Shown: positions 1 through 5,072 of the stretch, piece after piece | Position numbering within the stretch: position 1 is the stretch's first letter | Layout of the letters: each line of letters opens with the position of its first letter | Assembly: GCA_030831725.1 (NCBI GenBank) | Contig: JAURKN010000224.1 | Location: 1 to 5,072 of the forward strand | DNA from: Ferruginibacter sp. | GTDB lineage: Bacteria > Bacteroidota > Bacteroidia > Chitinophagales > Chitinophagaceae | DNA: 5,072 bases | Direction of reading: 5' to 3' | The notes under the pieces: generated by a model | Told to the model about the DNA's origin: nothing | Databases searched by the model: none | What the model saw: only the letters and a program-made list of their open reading frames with translations | Position numbers and translations under genes: made by a program

Positions 1-1222
1 TAAGAGCATCGCTGCTGCGATTAACCGAAAATATGTAAGAGTGAGTTTGGGAGGATTGCATGATGAAAGTGAAATCCGTGGACATCGTAAAACCTATATA
101 GGTGCAATGCCAGGTAGAATCATCCAATCCATCCGTAAGACTAAATCCAGCAATCCGGTGATGATACTTGATGAGATAGACAAAGTTGGTGCTGATCATC
201 GTGGAGATCCATCTTCGGCTTTATTGGAGGTGTTGGATCCGGAACAGAACCATTCTTTTTACGACAATTATCTGGAGTTGGAATATGACCTAAGCAAAGT
301 TTTGTTCATTGCTACAGCGAATAACATCAATAGCATACAACCAGCATTGAGAGATAGATTGGAAGTCATAGACCTGAGCGGATATGCTACGGAGGAGAAA
401 GTGGAAATCGCCAAAAGACATCTTATTCCGAAGCAACAGGAAATGCATGGGCTCAAAACCTATCCTTTCAAGATAAGTGATGCCGTGATTGAAAAAATCA
501 TCACAGAATACACGAGAGAAAGTGGCGTCAGGGAACTAGACAGATTGATGGCCAGCATCATGAGATATCAGGCCAAAGAAATCGTAGTGAAAGGAAAAGG
601 GAAAAGCAGCATCAGCATGAATGACGTGGAGAAGATCCTCGGCAAGTCAAGGTTCATGAATGAATTATACAAGATGAGTCCGATGCCGGGTGTGGCAGTA
701 GGATTGGCTTGGACCTATGTTGGCGGAGATATCCTGTTCATCGAAGCACAAACAAGTGAAGGAAAAGGAGAACTGAAAATGACAGGAAACCTGGGCAATG
801 TGATGAAAGAAAGTGCAACAACCGCCTTTACCTGGATACAATCAAACGCAAAGAAAATAGGAATCGACCCTACCCTGTTCCAGAGCAAAAATGTGCACAT
901 CCATATTCCTGAAGGTGCAGTGCCAAAAGACGGACCTAGTGCGGGTATCACCATGATGAGTGCATTGGTCAGCATTTTTACCGGAAGAAAATTAAGACCC
1001 TACATGGCCATGACCGGAGAAATCACCTTGCGAGGCCAAGTTCTTCCGGTTGGTGGTATCAAAGAGAAGGTGCTTGCGGCAAAACGATCCGGAATCAAAG
1101 AAATCATCATGTGTGTGCAGAATCAAAAGGATGTGGAAGAAATCAATCCGAAATTCATCTCAGGCATTCATTTTCATTATGTAAAAACCATGAACCAGGT
1201 TCTGGAAATCGCACTGACTTAA
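1..1222 (+). CDS. lon: ATP-dependent protease Lon (LonA type), C-terminal part, 5' end outside window
   Basis: Lon is a cytoplasmic hexameric AAA+ serine protease that degrades misfolded and regulatory proteins. The reading frame is open from base 2, beginning KSIAAAINRKYVR, which normally follows the Walker A lysine directly; Walker A and the whole N-terminal domain are therefore off the left edge. 406 residues are visible. Numbering from base 2, they hold Walker B (MILDEID, about 54-60), sensor 1 (ATANN, about 104-108), the arginine-finger region (LRDR, about 116-119), and the sensor 2 arginine in SGVRELDR (about 177). The C-terminal protease domain has the catalytic serine in PKDGPSAG (Ser313) and the catalytic lysine in GGIKEKV (Lys356). 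The Ser-Lys spacing of 43 residues equals that of E. coli Lon (Ser679/Lys722). The gene ends in TAA with no long extension and no frameshift is visible. The GTG at 41 is internal, not a start. Family assignment is very secure; only the length of the missing part is unknown. Confidence 0.97.
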   Translation, partial: KSIAAAINRKYVRVSLGGLHDESEIRGHRKTYIGAMPGRIIQSIRKTKSSNPVMILDEIDKVGADHRGDPSSALLEVLDPEQNHSFYDNYLELEYDLSKVLFIATANNINSIQPALRDRLEVIDLSGYATEEKVEIAKRHLIPKQQEMHGLKTYPFKISDAVIEKIITEYTRESGVRELDRLMASIMRYQAKEIVVKGKGKSSISMNDVEKILGKSRFMNELYKMSPMPGVAVGLAWTYVGGDILFIEAQTSEGKGELKMTGNLGNVMKESATTAFTWIQSNAKKIGIDPTLFQSKNVHIHIPEGAVPKDGPSAGITMMSALVSIFTGRKLRPYMAMTGEITLRGQVLPVGGIKEKVLAAKRSGIKEIIMCVQNQKDVEEINPKFISGIHFHYVKTMNQVLEIALT

Positions 1223-1384
1223 TATTAGGATCAGCAAAGAATTTCACATTATGAATTGTTTCGAAAATCGACTTTCAAGACGAAGTCCTGAAGATTTGCT
1301 ATGACAACTTTGTCCCTGCGGAATCAAAGCGCCATTTTTATTTTTACACAGTAGACATGATTTGGAAATAAATCAATGAGCGAT
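1223..1384. other. convergent intergenic gap after lon
   Basis: These 162 bp lie between the lon stop and the stop of the opposite-strand membrane protein gene, so both units must end here. No GC-rich hairpin with a T-run is visible on either strand. The only candidate is an AT-rich inverted repeat at 1358-1375 (TGATTT/AAATCA arms, 6-base loop), close to the - strand stop, without a clear T-tract. One stretch (1255-1371, + strand) reads without stops for 38 codons but has no start codon; it may be chance or a remnant. No RNA gene was recognised. Confidence 0.6.
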
Positions 1385-1858
1385 TTACGCATCTTTGTAT
1401 TTATCCATCCAGTCTTTTTCTTTCTCGGTGGTGAGGGCTTGAAGAACGCCCATAAAGAAAATCAACGCTACCGTAGAAAACAATGGAATCAAATTGTAGG
1501 TTTCATACTTTCCCAACTCACCGTATCCGTTTTTGAGAAAAAATACAAGGTCTGTTCCCAACAAAAACAACCAATAAGCGATTGCCAGGATAAACACCGA
1601 TTTAGAAAACAAGCGGACTGGTTTCGACGGATGCGAACCAGTCCGCTTGAAAAAAATATAAAACACCGTGCAGAACAACACCGGAGGAATACAAAGCATC
1701 ACTCCCATATAGATATAGGTGAGCCAAGGGATTTGATCCAATGCGGCCATCAGGAACCTGAAAGACAACAAAATCAGAAGGACCGTCAGCAATGTACCGA
1801 TAAATACAGAGCCGATCAGAGCCAACAATTGTAAAAAACGAGCGGGTTTAGGTTCCAT
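1385..1858 (-). CDS. small four-helix integral membrane protein of unknown function
   Basis: I do not recognise the family. From the ATG at 1858 the product is 157 residues with four clear hydrophobic segments at about 11-33, 47-69, 87-108 and 122-141, and a charged C-terminal tail (TTEKEKDWMDKYKDA). A positively charged loop (KRTGSHPSKPVR, about 71-82) joins helices 2 and 3, which suggests a cytoplasmic loop and cytoplasmic N- and C-termini. There is no signal peptide cleavage site and no catalytic motif. A TTG at 1873 would add five residues (MQNGL), but ATG is preferred; neither has a good Shine-Dalgarno site. The start lies 19 bp after the stop of the upstream M42 peptidase gene on the same strand, so it is probably the last gene of that operon. 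The opposite strand is also open here, but its product is a polar Q/R/H-rich sequence, as expected opposite hydrophobic codons. An unusual perfect inverted repeat lies within the codons of the 2-3 loop. Confidence 0.8.
   Translation of the reverse strand: MEPKPARFLQLLALIGSVFIGTLLTVLLILLSFRFLMAALDQIPWLTYIYMGVMLCIPPVLFCTVFYIFFKRTGSHPSKPVRLFSKSVFILAIAYWLFLLGTDLVFFLKNGYGELGKYETYNLIPLFSTVALIFFMGVLQALTTEKEKDWMDKYKDA
1610..1649. repeat. perfect 14-bp inverted repeat with 12-bp spacer inside a coding sequence
   Basis: The arms are 1610-1623 (CAAGCGGACTGGTT) and 1636-1649 (AACCAGTCCGCTTG), exact reverse complements separated by 12 bases. The element is GC-richer than its surroundings. It lies in the codons for the loop between helices 2 and 3 of the four-helix membrane protein. 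On the - strand mRNA it would form a strong stem-loop followed by the short U-rich stretch GUUUUC. On the + strand the following bases are an A-run, so it would not work as an intrinsic terminator for read-through from lon. No second copy of either arm was noticed in the window. Confidence 0.9.
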
Positions 1859-1877
1859 CAATCCGTTTTGCAAAGGT

Positions 1878-2981
1878 TTATTTGAAATAGCTCAGATTGG
1901 TTTTGGGCGTCAGCGCGAGTAATGATTCGTACATCAGTTTCACCGTATTCTCAACATCGTCTTTATGCAACATTTCCACAGTGGTATGCATGTATCGAAG
2001 CGGTATCGAAATCAAAACGCTCGGGCAACCGTCGTTGGCATAGGCGAAGGAATCGGTATCCGTTCCTGTACTTCGACTAACCGTTTTGTTTTGAACCGGA
2101 ATTTTTGATTTTTCAGCAACACCTTGAACGAACTGTAACAATTTGTTATGAACCGCAGGACCATAACAAAGGGAAGGGCCTCCACCGCAACGGCATTCCC
2201 CTTCTATGATTTTGTTGATCATCGGAGTAGTGCTGTCATGCGTCACATCCGTAATAATCGCCACATTGGGCTTGATTCTACGGGCAATCATTTCCGCACC
2301 ACGAAGTCCGATCTCTTCCTGAACAGCATTTACGATATGCAATGAAAACGGAAGTTTCTTTTTCCCCTCACGCAACAATCTTGCCACCTGAGCAATCATG
2401 AATCCACCAATGCGATTGTCGAAAGCCCTTCCGATCAAATAGCCATGGGCAAGCTCATCATATCCATCTTCATAAGTGGCAACTGCTCCGATGTGAATTC
2501 CAAGAGCTTCAACTTCTTTCTTATTGCGCGCTCCACAATCCAAGAAAAGATTGTCAACTTTGGGTTGAGGTTCTTTTGACTCCGTATTGTTCAAACGGGT
2601 GTGAATGGCAGGCCATCCGAAAACAGCTTTTACAGGACCTTTTTTCCCATGAATCAACACTCGCATGGATGGCGCGATTTGATGATCAACTCCACCATTT
2701 CTTTTCAGGTAAATCAATCCTTCCGGTGAAATATAATTCACGAACCAACTGATCTCGTCGGCATGCGCTTCGATTACCACTTTGAATTCGGCTTTAGGAT
2801 TGATCACACCAACAGCTGTTCCATATGGATCCGTGTAAATCTCGTCTACAAAAGGTCTGATATAATCTATCCAAAGTTGCTGTCCCCCACTCTCAAATCC
2901 CGTGGGAGAAGGTGTATTGATGTAATTACGAAGAAAGGAATACTCATCCTTTCCAATGATTGATTTTTTGATTTTTGCCAT
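1878..2981 (-). CDS. M42-family metallo-aminopeptidase (glutamyl/tetrahedral aminopeptidase, FrvX/YsdC type)
   Basis: M42 enzymes are cytoplasmic dinuclear-metal aminopeptidases that form dodecameric tetrahedral shells and remove N-terminal residues from short peptides. From the ATG at 2981 the product has 367 residues, slightly above the usual 340-360. The family's metal and catalytic residues are all visible: the HxD motif in EAHADE (His73, Asp75), the bridging Asp in GRAFDNRIG (Asp188), the catalytic and metal-binding glutamates in QEEIGLRGA (Glu222, Glu223), Asp245 in TDVTHDS, and His332 in PLRYMHTTVEM. Their spacing fits the family, so the enzyme should be active. A GTD motif sits just before the last histidine, as is usual. 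There is no signal peptide. A TTG at 3005 would add eight residues and overlap the upstream gene's stop; the ATG leaves a 17-bp gap and fits the conserved start better. The substrate preference (acidic, hydrophobic or lysyl) cannot be read from the sequence. It is likely co-transcribed with its neighbours. Confidence 0.95.
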   Translation of the reverse strand: MAKIKKSIIGKDEYSFLRNYINTPSPTGFESGGQQLWIDYIRPFVDEIYTDPYGTAVGVINPKAEFKVVIEAHADEISWFVNYISPEGLIYLKRNGGVDHQIAPSMRVLIHGKKGPVKAVFGWPAIHTRLNNTESKEPQPKVDNLFLDCGARNKKEVEALGIHIGAVATYEDGYDELAHGYLIGRAFDNRIGGFMIAQVARLLREGKKKLPFSLHIVNAVQEEIGLRGAEMIARRIKPNVAIITDVTHDSTTPMINKIIEGECRCGGGPSLCYGPAVHNKLLQFVQGVAEKSKIPVQNKTVSRSTGTDTDSFAYANDGCPSVLISIPLRYMHTTVEMLHKDDVENTVKLMYESLLALTPKTNLSYFK

Positions 2982-2998
2982 GGGGTATTTTTTTATTG

Positions 2999-3838
2999 TC
3001 AACAAAGTAATGAAATCCTATCAACAAATAACAAAACTGTGGAAAGGATCATGCTTCCATCTCCTAAAATCAGGTAATTCAATCTGTTTTTTATCTGTTC
3101 ATGACGGTATATAAGACACCCCACGATCAAAACAGCGCTGTTCAAAACCAATGCCGACCATAGATTCATCATCTCATTTTGATATGAGCAATAAATAGAT
3201 GTTGCAGAAACGACAATCAAACCCAAAATCAACGCCAGTAAACGCGGTTTACCAAACTGAGTGGCTATCGTGCTTTTTTGGTCATGAAGATCCTTAACCT
3301 GGTCTCGCAAATCGAAAAACAAAGCGATGAGAAAAAAGAAACAAAATCTTTGCACCATCAACACCCATATTTTTGAATCAAGAGAAACATGGAAATGTTT
3401 GACAGGAAGGTAAAAAGTGACATAAACCCAAATACAAGACAACCCGATGGTTTTTATCCAACCCAATCCTTTCACTCCTTTCAATCCTTTCGCAGAACGT
3501 ATCGCGAAGTAAAAAATAAAAAGCAGGCCTAGCACCAACCAAACATCAAATTCGAAATTCAGAGAAATTGAAGTAGCTATGAGAACAGGAAAAAACAGAA
3601 GTAAAACCCAAATTCTCCACCTCAAATGTGAACTAGAGAATACAGAAGTTTTATATAGACCGATTTGCCATGCATTGAGCAAGAAATAGGAATGATAGCC
3701 CACCATAACCAAGCTTAAAACAAAAAAATAGAAATATCCTGTTATGGGCTGATTCAGAACCAGTGAGGTTTGTAAAACCATGGCAACAGCAGCGAGGGCT
3801 GTATAGAGAAAGCCTGTAAAAAAACGACGGAGCCTCAT
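2999..3838 (-). CDS. UbiA-like polytopic membrane protein, first Asp-rich motif missing
   Basis: The product has 279 residues with roughly nine hydrophobic segments (about 11-29, 33-57, 76-93, 98-114, 127-147, 157-175, 199-219, 224-244, 254-276), matching the nine-helix fold of UbiA-family intramembrane prenyltransferases. After helix 6 it carries FFDLRDQVKDLHDQKST (174-190), in which Asp176, Asp179 and Asp183 make the DxxDxxxD pattern of the second UbiA motif, followed by a TQFG segment like the usual LxxxxG. The first motif (NDxxDxxxD, expected after helix 2) is not present: the matching place reads GYHSYFLLNAW, with one Asn and no Asp. Prenyl-pyrophosphate binding through magnesium would thus be impaired, so it may be a diverged or non-catalytic homologue; I recall similar degenerate UbiA-like proteins from Flavobacteria, but this is memory only. 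The ATG at 3838 overlaps the TGA of the lipoprotein gene by one base (TGATG), implying translational coupling. A loop at residues 117-125 contains a KGL/KGV/KGL repeat. Confidence 0.7.
   Translation of the reverse strand: MRLRRFFTGFLYTALAAVAMVLQTSLVLNQPITGYFYFFVLSLVMVGYHSYFLLNAWQIGLYKTSVFSSSHLRWRIWVLLLFFPVLIATSISLNFEFDVWLVLGLLFIFYFAIRSAKGLKGVKGLGWIKTIGLSCIWVYVTFYLPVKHFHVSLDSKIWVLMVQRFCFFFLIALFFDLRDQVKDLHDQKSTIATQFGKPRLLALILGLIVVSATSIYCSYQNEMMNLWSALVLNSAVLIVGCLIYRHEQIKNRLNYLILGDGSMILSTVLLFVDRISLLC
3464..3490. repeat. 9-bp tandem repeat, three copies, in frame within the UbiA-like gene
   Basis: Three adjacent units read CAATCCTTT, CACTCCTTT and CAATCCTTT on the + strand, the middle one differing by one base. 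On the coding strand each unit is three codons, giving Lys-Gly-Leu, Lys-Gly-Val, Lys-Gly-Leu at residues 117-125, a positively charged loop between helices 4 and 5. The unit length keeps the frame, so copy-number changes by slippage would be tolerated. Confidence 0.85.
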
Positions 3839-4296
3839 CAAGGCGTATAGTAATAAAGTGGTGTGGTGGTTCTGATCACATTGCTTTTGTTTCCCGCAAA
3901 GTCTCTTACGAAAATGTCGTAAAAAATGGTATCTGTGTAATTGCCAGGAATATGTGCGGGAGGCAAGGCGCTGACGATATCCACCTCCACATCTACATCC
4001 AAACTGCTTTTCCCGGTGATGAGCATGTTGGGAAATGGCAGAGAGTCTGGTGGAGAAACAGTATCAGCCGCATTTCTGATATAGACGTATGAAATTCCGA
4101 CATCTTCGAATCCGAAATCTCCTTCGGCATCACGAAGATTGAAACTGATTTTAGGACCAAAAAATGAAGTATTATCGCTTGTCCAGTAGTTCGGTGTAAT
4201 TGAATTGAAACGTATTTGAGGAACGGATGTGAATTTATCTTTGGAACAAGCTGCAAATAAGAGAATGATTGAGATGATTGGAATAATTTGTTTCAT
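3838..4296 (-). CDS. small secreted lipoprotein, hypothetical
   Basis: The product has 152 residues. It begins with a type II signal peptide: MKQ, a hydrophobic run, and the lipobox FAAC with the acylated Cys at 17, followed by SKDK. It should be anchored in the outer or inner membrane facing the periplasm or the surface; the sequence after the Cys does not clearly match a known surface-export signal. The mature part looks all-beta: alternating hydrophobic residues, an acidic turn DAEGDFG at 56-62 that resembles calcium-binding turns of Bacteroidota lipoproteins, and a C-terminal stretch with VRDFAGNKS (130-138) as found in Ig- or cadherin-like strands. No enzyme motif is seen and no function can be named. 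The ATG at 4296 has an AGGA five bases upstream, the best ribosome binding site in the window. It is the first gene of the probable four-gene operon and its stop overlaps the start of the UbiA-like gene. Confidence 0.85.
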   Translation of the reverse strand: MKQIIPIISIILLFAACSKDKFTSVPQIRFNSITPNYWTSDNTSFFGPKISFNLRDAEGDFGFEDVGISYVYIRNAADTVSPPDSLPFPNMLITGKSSLDVDVEVDIVSALPPAHIPGNYTDTIFYDIFVRDFAGNKSNVIRTTTPLYYYTP

Positions 4297-4367
4297 GGGA
4301 TTCCTATTATTCAGTAAAATTAACCGAATACTTCAATCCTTGAATAAAAAACATCAAATTTGTCGTC
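4297..4367. promoter_or_regulatory. divergent intergenic spacer expected to carry two promoters
   Basis: This 71-bp AT-rich spacer separates the starts of the - strand lipoprotein operon and the + strand LuxE-like gene, so promoters for both should lie here or in the gene ends. An exact match to the Bacteroidota -7 box TAnnTTTG was not found. Near matches are CAAATTTG at 4355-4362 (also a perfect 8-bp palindrome, very close to the + strand start) and TAATTTTA on the - strand, neither with a properly spaced -33 TTG. On the - strand an AGGA ends five bases before the lipoprotein ATG. The promoter role is inferred from layout only. Confidence 0.45.
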
Positions 4368-5072
4368 ATGAATCCCGAAAAAGAACTGAATGTACTTGTA
4401 AGAAAAATCGAGCATCATACTCATTCAGACTTTGATGAGCTTGCACTGGAGATATTCAGATATCAATACAGGAACAATCCTGTTTACCAATCTTATGTCG
4501 ATTTAAGGAAGAAGAGTGTGGCAAGTGTGAGAGATATCAGAGAGATCCCATTTTTGCCCATTTCTGTTTTCAAAAGTCACAGCGTGATGACAGGAACATT
4601 CGAGCCGGAAATGATATTTGAAAGCAGTGGGACAACCGGCTCCGTATCCAGCAAACATATCGTCAAATCGCTCTCGCTCTACGAACACAGCTTCATGCGT
4701 AGTTTTTACGAAACATACGGAAAGCCCGAAGATTGGGTCATCCTTTGTCTGCTCCCTTCCTATCTGGAACGTGGCGGATCCTCGCTGGTTTTCATGGCAG
4801 ACAAACTGATGCGCATCAGCAATAAGAAAGAAAACGGATTTTACCTCTATGATTTTCCTGAGTTAGCGAAAAAAATCAAACAACTGGAATCAAGCTCCAC
4901 TCCCACACTGCTTTTGGGTGTTAGTTATGCCTTGCTCGACTTTGGAGAATCATTCCCCATGAAGCTCAAAAGCACCATTATCATGGAAACAGGCGGCATG
5001 AAAGGAAGAAGAAAAGAACTCAATAAAACAGCGCTGCATCAAATGCTCGGCTCATATTTTAGTCTAGATAAA
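4368..5072 (+). CDS. LuxE-like acyl-protein synthetase / acyl-adenylating enzyme (ANL superfamily), 3' end outside window
   Basis: The frame is open for 235 codons from the ATG at 4368 to the last base and continues past the window. An in-frame stop at 4341 and no ATG between fix the start; there is no clear Shine-Dalgarno site. LuxE-type enzymes activate a fatty acid as acyl-AMP and pass it on to a protein or thiol acceptor. The key evidence is FESSGTTGSVSSKH (84-97), the SSGTTG phosphate-binding loop of the ANL superfamily, then YLERGGSSLVFM (132-143) and METGGMKGRRKEL (206-218), which fits the acyl-protein synthetase family. FLPISVFKSH (62-71) also fits. Relatives are usually around 320-370 residues, so about a third is missing, including the end where luciferase-type LuxE has its acyl-accepting cysteine. 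No luxC, luxD or luxAB is present, so bioluminescence is unlikely; the true substrate is unknown. Transcription diverges from the lipoprotein operon. Confidence 0.85.
   Translation, partial: MNPEKELNVLVRKIEHHTHSDFDELALEIFRYQYRNNPVYQSYVDLRKKSVASVRDIREIPFLPISVFKSHSVMTGTFEPEMIFESSGTTGSVSSKHIVKSLSLYEHSFMRSFYETYGKPEDWVILCLLPSYLERGGSSLVFMADKLMRISNKKENGFYLYDFPELAKKIKQLESSSTPTLLLGVSYALLDFGESFPMKLKSTIIMETGGMKGRRKELNKTALHQMLGSYFSLDK

Noticed and set aside
41..43. GTG as a possible start for a short Lon-like protein
   Set aside because: The frame continues upstream to the window edge with conserved Lon residues (KSIAAAINRKYVR), so the codon is an internal valine.
1270..1287. Small inverted repeat GACTT/AAGTC downstream of lon
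   Set aside because: A five-pair stem with an eight-base loop and no T-tract is within chance expectation.
1358..1375. AT-rich inverted repeat TGATTT/AAATCA near the - strand operon end
   Set aside because: Only six A/T-rich pairs and no T-run follow on either strand, so it cannot be called as an intrinsic terminator with confidence.
1376..1834. Open + strand frame of 152 codons opposite the four-helix membrane protein gene
   Set aside because: Its product is rich in Q, R, H and K with no recognisable domain, as expected opposite hydrophobic codons, whereas the - strand frame gives four clean membrane helices and fits the operon spacing.
2997..3002. TTGACA on the - strand just upstream of the M42 peptidase start, resembling a sigma-70 -35 box
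   Set aside because: A matching -10 box at the usual spacing would fall inside the peptidase codons, and the motif is not the Bacteroidota-type promoter; tight gene packing suggests read-through from upstream.
3993..4256. Second - strand open frame overlapping the lipoprotein gene
   Set aside because: It lies in a different frame of the lipoprotein gene, has no recognisable features, and the lipoprotein frame has a signal peptide, lipobox and ribosome binding site.

Overview
The window looks like a piece of a Bacteroidota chromosome. The base composition is moderately AT-rich, most genes lack a strong Shine-Dalgarno site, a small lipoprotein carries an acidic 'DxEGDFG' motif, and a LuxE-like adenylating enzyme of a kind common in this phylum is present. 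The phylum call is an inference from protein style; the genus cannot be read from this stretch. No rRNA, tRNA, CRISPR array, insertion sequence or integrase was seen. The gene content looks like ordinary core and lineage-specific chromosome.

Layout. (1) Positions 1-1222, + strand: the C-terminal 406 residues of the ATP-dependent protease Lon, cut by the left edge just after Walker A. (2) 1223-1384: a short non-coding gap between convergent transcription units. (3) 1385-4296, - strand: four tightly packed genes that read as one operon. In transcription order they are a small secreted lipoprotein, a UbiA-like polytopic membrane protein, an M42-family metallo-aminopeptidase and a four-helix membrane protein. 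The first two overlap by one base (TGATG); the other two junctions have gaps of 17 and 19 bp. (4) 4297-4367: a 71-bp divergent spacer that must hold promoters for both sides. (5) 4368-5072, + strand: the first 235 codons of a LuxE/acyl-protein-synthetase-like ANL-superfamily enzyme that runs off the right edge.

How the genes may work together. Lon and the M42 peptidase are both cytoplasmic proteolytic enzymes, one making peptides and the other trimming them, but they lie on opposite strands and a functional link is only possible. The lipoprotein and UbiA-like gene are translationally linked by their overlap, which suggests related envelope roles, but no pathway can be named. The UbiA-like protein keeps the second aspartate-rich motif of prenyltransferases but lacks the first, so its catalytic status is doubtful. 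The most distinctive DNA-level feature is a perfect 14-bp inverted repeat inside the four-helix membrane protein gene. I did not find convincing evidence of a new defence or mobile system here.
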